From Aquibium carbonis (lineage in GTDB: Bacteria; Pseudomonadota; Alphaproteobacteria; Rhizobiales; Rhizobiaceae), in NCBI RefSeq assembly GCF_003970795.1, contig NZ_RWKW01000030.1, positions 35,605 to 99,604 of the forward strand: a stretch of 64,000 nucleotides of DNA, in the 5' to 3' direction. The position numbers were made by a program, and so were the translations under genes. Below are positions 47,951-56,983 of this stretch, piece after piece. The first letter of the stretch is position 1; each line of letters opens with the position of its first letter. The notes beneath the pieces are model-generated. The model was given only the letters and a program-made list of their open reading frames with translations, searched no databases and was not told the DNA's origin.

Positions 47951-49081
47951 ATGAGCCAGCCAGGCGCAACCAACGACGCAGCCGTGCTGGATGGCGCGCG
48001 AAACCTGCTGGCCGATTGCGCCGGGATGCGGGCCGGCGAGACGCTGCTCGTCCTGCACGAGGATCCGACGCTCGGTTATTACGGACCAGGGCTGGCGGAA
48101 GCTGTGCTGGAAGCCGCCGCGACGATGGGCATTCGGGCGACCGCACGCGCCATCCCCTTCGACCCCGACATCGATGTGCCGCCGGCGGACCTACGCCACG
48201 CGATGCTGGCCGCGGACCGGACACTGTTTCTCGCCCGCATGGGCGACCAGTTGCGCTTCAACGCCGAACTTGCCGCGGTCCGGCCGATCGTCTGCTATGC
48301 GCTCAACCGGGACATGCTGGGCTCCGTCTTCGGCCGGGCCCCCTATCGCGCCTTCGTCGCGCTGAAGGCCAGCGTCGATGCGGTCCTTGCCGGCGCGACC
48401 TCCATCCGCGTGACCTGCCCTCTCGGCACCGATTTTTCCGGCCCGGGCGTGGCCTTTCCGGGTGCGAAAGGTGATGTCACGGTGGCGCGTTTTCCGATGT
48501 CGGTCTTCACGCCGGCGCCGGCGGCGGCCTATCGCGGCCGGGTGGCGCAGGCGGGGTTCCTCGTCGGCACCGGCTCGAAATACTACCAGCCCTACGGAGC
48601 GGCGCTGCGGGACGTCCTGTTCATCGCCTTCGAGGGCAACCACATCACCGGCTTCGAGGGCGATGCCGCCGATGTGGACACGGCGCGGCGGCACTACGCC
48701 TTCGTCGCCGACCGGTTCGGCATCGACCGCGATTTCGTCCACTCCTGGCACGCCGGCATCCATCCGGGCTGCGCCTTTCCAGGCCAGGCCGGCGAAAACC
48801 TGGAGCGCTGGAGCGGCGCAGCTTTCGGTAACCCTCGCCTGCTGCATTTTCACACCTGCGGGGCCTATGCGCCGGGCGAGATTTGCTGGAACGTCGTCGA
48901 TCCGACCGTGCTGGTCGACGGGGTCGCGGTCTGGGAGAACGGCCGGCTGCATCCCGAACGCGTGCCGGGCGGCAGCGAAATCCTCGCCGCCCATCCGCAA
49001 GTCGCCGCAGCCTTCGCCGCTCCGGCGCAGGCGGTCGGCCTCGCGCCCCACGGACGCCTGTCGGCGGTCAGGACACCATGA
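47951..49081 (+). CDS. M29-aminopeptidase / NicX-like metalloprotein
   Basis: 376 residues. Resembles the M29 (aminopeptidase T) fold, which also includes the ring-opening 2,5-dihydroxypyridine dioxygenase NicX. Visible candidate metal ligands are in FEGNHITGFEGDAAD, SWHAGIHPGC and LLHFHTCGAYAPGEICWNVV. It ends with VDGVAVWENGRLHPERV. The start at 47951 follows AGGAGG and is preferred to an ATG 16 codons upstream. Peptidase versus dioxygenase cannot be told from sequence; the aromatic-degradation neighbours favour the latter. Its stop lies within the tail of the convergent creatininase gene. Confidence 0.75.
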   Translation: MSQPGATNDAAVLDGARNLLADCAGMRAGETLLVLHEDPTLGYYGPGLAEAVLEAAATMGIRATARAIPFDPDIDVPPADLRHAMLAADRTLFLARMGDQLRFNAELAAVRPIVCYALNRDMLGSVFGRAPYRAFVALKASVDAVLAGATSIRVTCPLGTDFSGPGVAFPGAKGDVTVARFPMSVFTPAPAAAYRGRVAQAGFLVGTGSKYYQPYGAALRDVLFIAFEGNHITGFEGDAADVDTARRHYAFVADRFGIDRDFVHSWHAGIHPGCAFPGQAGENLERWSGAAFGNPRLLHFHTCGAYAPGEICWNVVDPTVLVDGVAVWENGRLHPERVPGGSEILAAHPQVAAAFAAPAQAVGLAPHGRLSAVRTP

Positions 49082-49805
49082 AAGCGCGATAATCCTCGGC
49101 GACCGCGTTCGCCGCCGCCTCGATCAGGTCGGCCCCCTGCTGCGGCGTCGCGAGCGCCGAGTGCGAACCGACCCGGCCATCGGGGAAGTCGCGCCGGTGC
49201 TCGTCGGGCGGGCCGTGCCGGTCTCCGACATGGGCGCGCATATAGTCGGCCGACAGGGCGCGCGGCGGCGTGAGGGCCTCCGGAGGAACCGGCGGCTGCC
49301 GATGCGCGGCCATGGTGATCGCGACCTCCGAAGGCGTCGCGTGCATGCCCTCCCAGTCGCCATACCACGCTCGGCGGAGCACGTTGACCGGTTCGAAGTC
49401 CCACCAGCTCTTCAGCTGGATGCGATGCCCCGGCCGGGCCGCGATCACTTCGCGCAAAGGCGCAAGATTGGCGCCATGGCCGTTGAGCACATAGACATGG
49501 GCAAAGCCCTGCGCGGCGAGGCTGTCGAACACCTCGCCCGCCAGCGCCGCGAAGAGCGGGACGGAAATCGAGATCGTGCCGGGAAAAGCTGTGTTGAACG
49601 GCGCTGGCGTGAGTGCCAGCGTCGGTGCCACGATCGCCTCGCAGCGCTCGGCCGCGCGTTCGGCGATCGTCGTGGCGCAGAGCGCGTCGGTGCCGATCAG
49701 GCCCATCGGCCCGTGCTGTTCGGTGGAGCCAACCGGCACGATGATGCCGCCCGACGCCGCCAGGTGGGCGTCGACCTCTGGCCAGGTCATCAGGTCGAGC
49801 CTCAT
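49068..49805 (-). CDS. Creatininase-family amidohydrolase
   Basis: 245 residues. Metal ligands and catalytic residues fit the family: VPVGSTEQHGPMG (E, H), GTDALCATTIAERAAER, LNGHGANLAPLREV and HATPSEV (E). Members hydrolyse creatinine, N-carbamoyl compounds or cyclic amides, and others occur in cofactor synthesis. Start ATG at 49805 overlaps the GST stop (ATGA), so it is translationally coupled to the GST gene. Confidence 0.88.
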   Translation of the reverse strand: MRLDLMTWPEVDAHLAASGGIIVPVGSTEQHGPMGLIGTDALCATTIAERAAERCEAIVAPTLALTPAPFNTAFPGTISISVPLFAALAGEVFDSLAAQGFAHVYVLNGHGANLAPLREVIAARPGHRIQLKSWWDFEPVNVLRRAWYGDWEGMHATPSEVAITMAAHRQPPVPPEALTPPRALSADYMRAHVGDRHGPPDEHRRDFPDGRVGSHSALATPQQGADLIEAAANAVAEDYRAFMVS

Positions 49806-50449
49806 GCCGACGAACCCGTCGTCCTGTCCACCCAGCCACGCAGGATCGGACGATAGCTGTCCAGTTCCGCCGCAACGGCGGGCTCGACTTCGATGCGGGC
49901 GCGATAGGCTGCGACCCCTTCGGGCCACGCGATGGCCAACGACAGCGGCGGCGTCAGCGCGTCGATCCAGGCGAAGGTGATCGGATAGCCGCAATCGCCG
50001 AGGCCGAAACCCAGGTCAGGCCCGGCCTGAAGCATCCGCCCCAGTTGGCCAAGCCTTTCGGAAAGGATGGCCGACTGTCGTGCATTGAGGGCAGCGTCCC
50101 GCACGTCGGGCCCGATCGATCCGAACAGCGCTCGAAGGGCAGGCTCCAGCCGCGTGTCGTGGAAGCGACCGCGCTCGCGCATCCTGGCGCGATCCGCCAC
50201 GGCCTGTGGCAGCAGCGGCGGCTCCGGATACCGCTCTTCCAGATATTCGGCGATCGCCTCGCTGTCAGCGATGAGCAGGTCGCCATCGAGCATGGCCGGC
50301 AGGTTGCCGGATGCCACGATCTGCTTGTATGCGGCGGAGCCATAGCCGCCCGGCGGCGGCAACTCGCGCCAGTCGAGGTTCTTGTGCCGCAGCACGATGC
50401 GCAGCTTGGCGCAGTAGAGGCTGGGTGGGATGGCGTAGATCGTCAGCAT
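49802..50449 (-). CDS. Glutathione S-transferase family protein
   Basis: 215 residues. The N-terminal thioredoxin-like domain (YAIPPSLYCAKLRIVLRHKN) has a Ser/Cys pair at the glutathione site and the IADSEAIAEYLEERYPEPPL motif, followed by the helical domain. Could detoxify or isomerise intermediates of the adjacent catabolic genes. It is upstream of, and coupled to, the creatininase gene. Confidence 0.88.
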   Translation of the reverse strand: MLTIYAIPPSLYCAKLRIVLRHKNLDWRELPPPGGYGSAAYKQIVASGNLPAMLDGDLLIADSEAIAEYLEERYPEPPLLPQAVADRARMRERGRFHDTRLEPALRALFGSIGPDVRDAALNARQSAILSERLGQLGRMLQAGPDLGFGLGDCGYPITFAWIDALTPPLSLAIAWPEGVAAYRARIEVEPAVAAELDSYRPILRGWVDRTTGSSA

Positions 50450-50492
50450 GGACGAGAGGCGAAGCGCCGACGGCGCTCCGCCGATGCCCTGG

Positions 50493-51269
50493 TCAGTTCT
50501 GGAGCTGCCACTTGATGCCGAGCTCGTCGAAGAAGCCGGCTTCCCGCTTCAGCGTGATCCAGGTGTTGACGTAGTTGATCCAGACCTGATCGTCCTGCTT
50601 CATCAGCATGGCGACCGGCGTCCGGGCACGCGGCGCCGACACCGGCACGATCATCATTTCCGGATACTGGGCGATGAGCTTGTAGGCCTCGACGTTGGAT
50701 GTGATGTGCGCCTGGGCGCGGCCGGACAGAACCTCCTGGAAGTCGCGCGCCGGCGCTTCGACGATCTTGTACTGGGCGTTGGGGAAGAACTCCTTCACCT
50801 GCTTTTCCTGGGTGGTGCCGAGCGTCGCCGCCACGATCACGTCGGCCTTGTCCAGATCGGCCCAGTCCTTGAAGCGGTCGGCGTCCTTCTTGTTGATCAG
50901 CGGCACGGTGGCGAGCGAGAAGTAGCTCGTCGAATACCCGGCCGCCTTGGCGCGCGCAGGCGACATCGAGGCCGATCCGGTGATGTGATAGGTGCCGGCC
51001 GAGACGCCGGACACGAGCGTCTTCCAGTCGGTCGGAACGAATTCCACCGTGACGCCGAGATCGGTCGCCAGCTGGTTCATCACGTCGATGTCGTAGCCGG
51101 TGTAGCCATTGGTGGCGACATCCTTCATCGTCATCGGGTTCCAGTCGCCCGTCGTGCCGACCTTCAGCACGCCGCCGCTCAGGATGTCGTTCAGCGCCGA
51201 TTGCGCCAGGGCTGGAACGGACGACAGCGCCAGCGCCGCGGTCAGGACAAGCGATTTCAGCATGCTCAT
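50493..51269 (-). CDS. ABC transporter substrate-binding protein, polar amino acid type
   Basis: 258 residues. Signal peptide MSMLKSLVLTAALALSSVPA then LAQ. SBP_bac_3 fold: LKVGTTGDWNPMTMKD, YTGYDIDVMNQLATDLG, AGTYHITGSASM, IVAATLGTTQEKQ. The ATG at 51269 follows GGAGG. It is divergent from the ATPase and permease genes, an arrangement consistent with one importer. The ligand is not known; the position next to catabolic genes suggests it brings in their substrate. Confidence 0.92.
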   Translation of the reverse strand: MSMLKSLVLTAALALSSVPALAQSALNDILSGGVLKVGTTGDWNPMTMKDVATNGYTGYDIDVMNQLATDLGVTVEFVPTDWKTLVSGVSAGTYHITGSASMSPARAKAAGYSTSYFSLATVPLINKKDADRFKDWADLDKADVIVAATLGTTQEKQVKEFFPNAQYKIVEAPARDFQEVLSGRAQAHITSNVEAYKLIAQYPEMMIVPVSAPRARTPVAMLMKQDDQVWINYVNTWITLKREAGFFDELGIKWQLQN

Positions 51270-51401
51270 GGGAACCTCCAACCTTCGATCGGCCACGACC
51301 GTGGGACGCTTGATCCTTGTCTGAAATCAGTTGCTATGCAAGCGAAACTTATGCCTAAATCTGCGGCAGGGCACTTCGCCCTCCATCGGCCATCGGCGAC
51401 A

Positions 51402-52166
51402 ATGAGGATCGAAGCAGCGGTGCGAGACGACGAGCCCATCATCCTGTTCGACAATGTTTTCAAGTCCTTCGGGGATTTCCAGGTTCTGAAGGGCATCTCG
51501 CTCTCCATCGCCGCCGGGGAGCGCGTGGTGATCTGCGGGCCGTCCGGCTCCGGCAAGTCGACGCTGATCCGCTGTATCAACGGCCTGGAATCCTATGACG
51601 CGGGCCACATTCGCGTTGCCGGCCTGGCGCTCGGAACCGACGATGCCAGCCGGCGCGCGGTGCGTGGCAAGGCCGGCATGGTGTTCCAGCAGTTCAACCT
51701 CTTCCCGCATCTGACCGTGCTGGAGAACCTGATGCTCGGGCCGATGCGAGCCCGCGGCATGAACCGCGCCGCGGCCGAGGAGATCGCGCGCCGCTATCTG
51801 GACCGCGTTCGCATTCCCGAACAGGCAGACAAATATCCGCGCCAGCTGTCTGGCGGGCAGCAGCAGCGCGTGGCGATCGCAAGGTCGCTGTGCATGGAGC
51901 CCGGCATCATGCTGTTCGACGAGCCGACCTCGGCGCTCGATCCCGAGATGATCAACGAAGTGCTGGAGGTGATGGCCGAGCTCGCCGGCACGGGCATGAC
52001 CATGCTCTGCGTCACCCATGAGATGGGATTCGCCCGCCGCGTGGCGGACCGCATCATGTTCATGGATCACGGCGAGATCGTCGAGACCGCGCCGCCCGAG
52101 CGCTTTTTCTCGGCGCCGGAAAGCCAGCGCTGCCGCGACTTCCTGCAGAAGATCCTGAACCATTGA
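51402..52166 (+). CDS. ABC transporter ATP-binding protein, polar amino acid type
   Basis: 254 residues. Walker A GPSGSGKST (46-54), Q-loop Q96, signature LSGGQ (149-153), Walker B with LFDEPTSALD (D173 E174) and the H-loop in CVTHEMGF. HisP/GlnQ group. The start at 51402 gives the usual N-terminus; an ATG at 51336 would add 22 residues. The permease gene begins 12 bases after the stop. Confidence 0.93.
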   Translation: MRIEAAVRDDEPIILFDNVFKSFGDFQVLKGISLSIAAGERVVICGPSGSGKSTLIRCINGLESYDAGHIRVAGLALGTDDASRRAVRGKAGMVFQQFNLFPHLTVLENLMLGPMRARGMNRAAAEEIARRYLDRVRIPEQADKYPRQLSGGQQQRVAIARSLCMEPGIMLFDEPTSALDPEMINEVLEVMAELAGTGMTMLCVTHEMGFARRVADRIMFMDHGEIVETAPPERFFSAPESQRCRDFLQKILNH

Positions 52167-52177
52167 GAGGCCCGACC

Positions 52178-52915
52178 ATGCGCAAGGCCTTCATCCTCGC
52201 CGCCCTCGCGTTGGTGCTGACGGGTTGTTCCGGCAACTGGGGCTGGTATGTCGTCAACCCGACCACGCCCTCCGGCTACAACAACGTCCGCTTCCTCCTG
52301 AGCGGCCTGCAATACACGATCCTGCTTTCCGCCACCGCGATCTCGATCTCGATCGTGGTGGGCCTGCTCGTCGCCCTGCCCGGCCTGTCCAGCAATCGCG
52401 GCCTGCGCTGGGCCAGCCGCACCTATGTCGAACTCGTGCGGGCAGTTCCGATCCTGGTGCTCGTGCTCTGGGTCTATTACGGCCTGCCGCAGATCACCGG
52501 TCTCACGATCGGCGTGTTCTGGGCAGGCGTCTTCGCGTTGGCGCTTTCCGACAGCGCCTTCCAGGCGGAAATCTTCCGTGCCGGCATCCAGTCCATCGCG
52601 CGCGGGCAATACGAGGCAGCCTATTCCATCTCGCTGAACTACCGTGACACGATGCGCTACGTAATCCTGCCGCAGGCGATCAGGCGCATCCTGCCGGCGA
52701 TCGGCAACCAGATCGTCTACATGCTGAAGATGTCGTCGCTGGTCTCCGTGATCGGCATGCAGGAACTCACCCGAAAGGCCAACGAACTCGTGGTCACCGA
52801 GTATCGGCCGCTGGAGATCTACACCTTCCTGGTGCTCGAATACCTCGTCCTGATCCTGATCGTCTCGGCCGGCGTGCGCTGGCTCGAGCGGCGCATGCGC
52901 ACCGACGAGCGCTGA
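52178..52915 (+). CDS. ABC transporter permease, polar amino acid type
   Basis: 245 residues. HisM/GlnP family with the EAA-type loop (QAEIFRAGIQSIARGQYEAA) and the following QAIRRILPAIGNQ, and five or six helices. The start at 52178 follows GAGAGG. The first 25 residues end in a lipobox-like LTGC followed by SGNWGWYVV, unusual for a permease; this may simply be the first membrane segment. Operon with the ATPase gene. Confidence 0.92.
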   Translation: MRKAFILAALALVLTGCSGNWGWYVVNPTTPSGYNNVRFLLSGLQYTILLSATAISISIVVGLLVALPGLSSNRGLRWASRTYVELVRAVPILVLVLWVYYGLPQITGLTIGVFWAGVFALALSDSAFQAEIFRAGIQSIARGQYEAAYSISLNYRDTMRYVILPQAIRRILPAIGNQIVYMLKMSSLVSVIGMQELTRKANELVVTEYRPLEIYTFLVLEYLVLILIVSAGVRWLERRMRTDER

Positions 52916-53029
52916 CACGGCAGGCGTGGCTGCGGGCATCGAAGGAACGACGACACCGCCGGATTCATCCTGTCGCAAACGCTCCATTGGCGTAGAGTTG
53001 TCCCGAACTGTCGAGCGAGGTGACGGGCA

Positions 53030-54148
53030 ATGCGCACGATCGAGGACCAGGCCTTCCTGTGGCTCCTTGTGGCCACGTCGGCCGCGTTCGGCCTGATCAT
53101 CTGGCCTTATTATGGCGCCATCCTGTGGGGCGTCATTGCCGCCATCCTGTTTCTGCCGGTTCATCGTCGACTGACGAAGGCCATGCGCGGACGTACCGGG
53201 CTCGCCGCCATCACGACCGTCATCCTCACCGTCCTGCTCGTCATTCTGCCGCTGATGCTGGTCGCATCTTCGCTCGCCGTGGAAGCAGCCGCGCTCTACA
53301 CCAACATCCAGTCCGGCCGGCTGGATCCAGGCCAGTATCTCAGGACGATCGTCGACGCCGCGCCCGAATGGCTGGAGGATCTGTTCGCCACGTTCGAGCT
53401 CACGAACCTGGACGCTGTCCGCAACGGGCTCTCCCGCTTTCTCCAGGCGCTGGTGGCGCGCGCCCTTCTGGTCGGGCAGAGCACCTTCGAGTTCTTCGTC
53501 AGCCTGGGCGTCATGCTGTACCTGCTGTACTTCCTGCTTCGCGACGGCGCGAAACTGTCGCAGAAGATCAAGAAGGCGATCCCTCTTCGGGAACTCCAGC
53601 GGGACGCACTGATCGAAAGATTCGCGATCGTCGCACAGGCGATCATCCGGGGAACGCTTCTGGTGGCTGCGGTGCAGGGCGCGCTGGGCGGGCTGATCTT
53701 CTGGGTGCTCGGAATCCACGCCCCCGTGCTCTGGGCCGTCCTGATGGCGTTCCTGTCCCTGCTGCCGGCCGTCGGGTCGAGCATCGTCTGGTTCCCGGTC
53801 GCGGTCTATCTGCTCTTGTCCGGTTCGATCTGGGAAGGCCTGGTGCTAATCCTGTTCGGGATGCTGGTGATCGGTCTCGTCGACAATCTTCTGCGGCCGT
53901 TCCTGATCGGCAAGTCGACGAGCATTCCCGACTACGTGGTGCTGATATCCACGCTCGGCGGCATTTCCGTCTTCGGCCTCAATGGCTTCGTCGTCGGCCC
54001 GATGGTCGCCGCCATGTTTATCGCCGTCTGGGACATCTTCCTCGCCACAGGCCGCGACCTGGAGTCGGAAGCCGGACAGCACGCCGCTGGATCCGCGCTG
54101 ACCGCGCCCGGCACGGCCAAGCTCGGCCAACGCCGGATGCCGGACTGA
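53030..54148 (+). CDS. AI-2E family transporter (PerM-like permease)
   Basis: 372 residues with eight predicted membrane helices and a central soluble segment. Family signatures are DGAKLSQKIKKAIPL, the SLLPAVGSSIVWFPVAVYLL helix and DNLLRPFLIGKSTSIPDYVV with GGISVFGLNGFVVGPM. The family exports diverse solutes (autoinducer-2, Na+ and others); the substrate is unknown. It stands alone between the ABC importer and the FadR-TRAP cluster. Confidence 0.92.
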   Translation: MRTIEDQAFLWLLVATSAAFGLIIWPYYGAILWGVIAAILFLPVHRRLTKAMRGRTGLAAITTVILTVLLVILPLMLVASSLAVEAAALYTNIQSGRLDPGQYLRTIVDAAPEWLEDLFATFELTNLDAVRNGLSRFLQALVARALLVGQSTFEFFVSLGVMLYLLYFLLRDGAKLSQKIKKAIPLRELQRDALIERFAIVAQAIIRGTLLVAAVQGALGGLIFWVLGIHAPVLWAVLMAFLSLLPAVGSSIVWFPVAVYLLLSGSIWEGLVLILFGMLVIGLVDNLLRPFLIGKSTSIPDYVVLISTLGGISVFGLNGFVVGPMVAAMFIAVWDIFLATGRDLESEAGQHAAGSALTAPGTAKLGQRRMPD

Positions 54149-54361
54149 AATGAGGCCGGCGCGACCTCGGCCAAGATCCGTCATGACCCTTCCATGCCGT
54201 TCGGCGGCGGCCGGTCCAGGTCGTCCCGGGGCACACCGTCGGAACCGGGATGCCCCGCAGCCGCGACGCGCGATGATCCGCTCCCTTGATCGCTGCGATA
54301 TCCCATCGGTACGGCCCCCGTGGACATCGGCTGGGCGTCCCGGCGCCAGTCAAGTCGGCAC

Positions 54362-54395
54362 TTGCACGAGCTTTCATCATACGTATGATATATGC
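54362..54395 (+). promoter_or_regulatory. Promoter and operator of the FadR-family regulator gene
   Basis: -35 TTGCAC (54362-54367), 16-base spacer, -10 TATGAT (54384-54389). The 14-base perfect palindrome ATCATACGTATGAT (54376-54389) covers the -10 element. The ATG starts seven bases after the -10, which is the expected transcription start, so the mRNA would be leaderless. The palindrome fits a GntR/FadR operator and implies autorepression. The rest of the 54149-54395 gap has no gene. Confidence 0.6.
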
Positions 54396-55145
54396 ATGCT
54401 GCTGCGGACGCTCCATCAAGAGACCGTCGACCGGATCGCCCACTGGATCGTCGGCGGTCGTTTCGCCGACCGTTCTGCGCTTCCGACCGAAGACGAGATC
54501 GGGGGAGAGCTGGGCGTTTCGCGCACTGTGGTCCGCGAAGCCATGCGGACGCTGGTCGCCAAGGGCATGGTCGAGGTTCGCAGACGCCACGGGACGACGG
54601 TCAGGCCCATCGATTCCTGGAGCCTCTTTGATCCGCAGGTGGTCGCCTGGCGTGTGACCGGCGGGCTGACGCGCGACTTCGTCGACGATCTGATCCACTT
54701 CCGCCTCGGGATCGAGCCGCACGCGGCCGCTCTCGCGGCGCGAAATGAGGGATTCGACGCCCAGGCGCTCGAAGATGCGTATCGACGGATGTCGAATGCG
54801 GTGGACGGTGATGGCGACTATCACGCCGCCGACCTCGACTTCCACCAGGCGATCATCCTTGGATCCAACAACCAGTTCCTGCGCCAGCTCGTGCCGCTTC
54901 TCGCCAACACGCTGAGCATCTCGTTCAAGCTGTCGGTGATCAGCATGGACACCGCGCGCGCCTCGTTGCCCATGCACCGGGAGGTCGCCGACGCGATCAT
55001 CGGCCACGACCCCGACGGGGCTCGCAAGGCATTGACAAGACTCATCGAAGCGGCCCGCGAGGACATCCTTGGCGTGCTGCCGGACATGCTCTGGGAGGAG
55101 CGATCGGATGTCGAGAGGAATAGACTACCTGTTCAAGGGCCTTGA
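54396..55145 (+). CDS. FadR-subfamily (GntR) transcriptional regulator
   Basis: 249 residues. The winged HTH at ~10-70 includes LPTEDEIGGELGVSRTVVRE and MRTLVAKGMVEVRRR; the FCD effector domain follows with a metal-binding D/H/H set (FHQAIILGSNN, MHREVADAI). This subfamily (DgoR, LldR, UxuR type) senses sugar acids or organic acids. The start is fixed by the promoter at 54362-54389; there is no Shine-Dalgarno sequence. It overlaps the next gene by 38 bp and heads the TRAP-enolase cluster. Confidence 0.9.
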   Translation: MLLRTLHQETVDRIAHWIVGGRFADRSALPTEDEIGGELGVSRTVVREAMRTLVAKGMVEVRRRHGTTVRPIDSWSLFDPQVVAWRVTGGLTRDFVDDLIHFRLGIEPHAAALAARNEGFDAQALEDAYRRMSNAVDGDGDYHAADLDFHQAIILGSNNQFLRQLVPLLANTLSISFKLSVISMDTARASLPMHREVADAIIGHDPDGARKALTRLIEAAREDILGVLPDMLWEERSDVERNRLPVQGP

Positions 55146-55644
55146 AGCCCTCCTGGTGGTCCTGCTTGCCGCCATGGCCATCATGGTCTTCGGCAATGTC
55201 GTGCTGCGCTATGGCTTCAACTCCGGCATCCTCGTCTCCGAGGAACTGGCCCGCTACTTCTTCGTCTGGCTGACCTTCATCGGCGCGGTCGTCACCTTCC
55301 GCGAGAATGCCCATCTGGGCGTCGAGACGCTGGTCCAGCGCTTCGGCCCGCGCGGCCGGCTGCTGTGCATGATCCTCAGCGACGCGATCATTTTCATGTG
55401 CATGGCCGCCTTTTTCTGGGGAACCTGGAAACAGTATCCGATCAACGCCTCGATGACGTCGCCAGTGATCGGAATCCGCATGAACTGGATCTACGGCATC
55501 GGCTTCTTCACCAGCGTGGGCATCGGGTTGATGGTCGGCCTGCGGCTCGTCCGTGCGCTCGCCGGCCGCATCACCGAAGCGGAACTCCGCGCCTTCGCCG
55601 GCGAGAGGACCGAGGCGGCGGTCGTACGGGAGCGCGCGGAATGA
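55108..55644 (+). CDS. dctQ: TRAP transporter small permease (DctQ)
   Basis: 178 residues with four membrane helices. Typical DctQ features are the first helix ALLVVLLAAMAIMVFGNVVLR, EELARYFFVWLTFIGAVVTF and an R-rich loop. The ATG at 55108 follows GGGAGGAG and lies inside the 3' end of the regulator gene. The stop overlaps the large permease start (ATGA). Confidence 0.92.
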   Translation: MSRGIDYLFKGLEALLVVLLAAMAIMVFGNVVLRYGFNSGILVSEELARYFFVWLTFIGAVVTFRENAHLGVETLVQRFGPRGRLLCMILSDAIIFMCMAAFFWGTWKQYPINASMTSPVIGIRMNWIYGIGFFTSVGIGLMVGLRLVRALAGRITEAELRAFAGERTEAAVVRERAE

Positions 55645-56918
55645 CCATCGTCGTCTTCCTCGTCTCGCTGCTCGGCGCCATGGCCATCGGCGTGCCGGTG
55701 GCGTTCGCGCTCATCTTCTGCGGCATCGCGCTGATGACCTATGGCGGCATCTTCGACACCCAGATCGTGTCGCAACGCATGATTTCGGGGGCCGACACCT
55801 TCACGCTGCTCGCCATCCCGTTCTTCCTGCTGGCGGGCGAAATCATGAATGCGGGCGGGCTGTCGCGCCGCATCGTCGAATTCGCCATCGCCTGCGTGGG
55901 ACACATCCGCGGCGGTCTCGGCATCGTCGCGATCCTGGCCGCCGTCATCATGGCCTCGATCTCCGGCTCGGCCGCTGCCGATACGGCGGCGCTCGCCGCG
56001 ATCCTGATCCCGATGATGCGCAACGCCGGCTACAACGTGCCCCGCGCAGCCGGGCTGATGGCGGCCGGCGGCATCATCGCGCCGGTCATCCCGCCCTCGA
56101 TCGCCTACATCATCTTCGGCGTGGCAGCCAACGTCTCGATCACGCAGCTCTTCATCGGCGGGATCGTGCCCGGCCTGATGATGGCGGTCGCGCTCGTGAT
56201 CACCTGGCTTCTGCTGGCCAAGAAGGAAGACGTCGCCGTGCTTCCGCGCCAGCCGATGGCGGTGAAGCTCAAGGCCACCGGGCGCGCCGGCTGGGCCCTG
56301 TTCATGCCCGTCATCGTGCTGGGCGGCATCCGCTTCGGCGTTTTCACGCCCACGGAGGCCGCAGTCGTCGCGGCCGTCTACGCGCTCTTCGTCGGCATGG
56401 TGATCTACCGCGAACTGAAGATCGCAGACCTCTATCGCGTCTTCCTCACGGCGGCCAAGACGACCTCGGTGGTCCTGTTCCTGGTCGCCGCCGCGCTCGT
56501 CTCGGCCTGGCTCATCACATCGGCCAACATTCCCGCCGAGATCGGCGGCATCATCCAGCCGCTGATCGATCGGCCGACCCTGCTGCTCGCCGTCATCATG
56601 CTGCTCGTGCTCATCGTCGGCACCGCGCTCGATCTCGCGCCGACCATCCTCATCCTCACACCAGTGTTGATGCCCATCATCCGCGAGGCCGGCATCAACC
56701 CGACCTATTTCGGCGTCCTGTTCGTCATGAACTGCTGCATCGGCCTGCTGACGCCGCCGGTCGGCGTGGTGCTCAACGTCGTCAGCGGCGTGGCAAAAGT
56801 ACCGCTCGGACAGGTCATCGCGGGGGTCTGGCCGTTCCTTCTGGCCCAGGTCGCCGTGCTGTTCCTGCTCGTCCTGTTTCCAGAGCTCGTCCTCGTGCCG
56901 CTCAACTGGTTGCGATAG
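55641..56918 (+). CDS. dctM: TRAP transporter large permease (DctM)
   Basis: 425 residues with about 12 helices. The Na+-site and core motifs are IISRRIVEF-like (seen as GLSRRIVEFAIA), MASISGSAAADTAALAAILI, MAAGGIIAPVIPPSIAYII and GTALDLAPTILILTPVLMPI. It forms the Na+-coupled uptake channel with the small permease and the periplasmic DctP. Confidence 0.95.
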   Translation: MTIVVFLVSLLGAMAIGVPVAFALIFCGIALMTYGGIFDTQIVSQRMISGADTFTLLAIPFFLLAGEIMNAGGLSRRIVEFAIACVGHIRGGLGIVAILAAVIMASISGSAAADTAALAAILIPMMRNAGYNVPRAAGLMAAGGIIAPVIPPSIAYIIFGVAANVSITQLFIGGIVPGLMMAVALVITWLLLAKKEDVAVLPRQPMAVKLKATGRAGWALFMPVIVLGGIRFGVFTPTEAAVVAAVYALFVGMVIYRELKIADLYRVFLTAAKTTSVVLFLVAAALVSAWLITSANIPAEIGGIIQPLIDRPTLLLAVIMLLVLIVGTALDLAPTILILTPVLMPIIREAGINPTYFGVLFVMNCCIGLLTPPVGVVLNVVSGVAKVPLGQVIAGVWPFLLAQVAVLFLLVLFPELVLVPLNWLR

Positions 56919-56983
56919 CCAGGATGCGTCGCGGGTCTATCGAGAAAGTAGAACGTAGAACGTCAACAAGGGAGGAATAAGAA

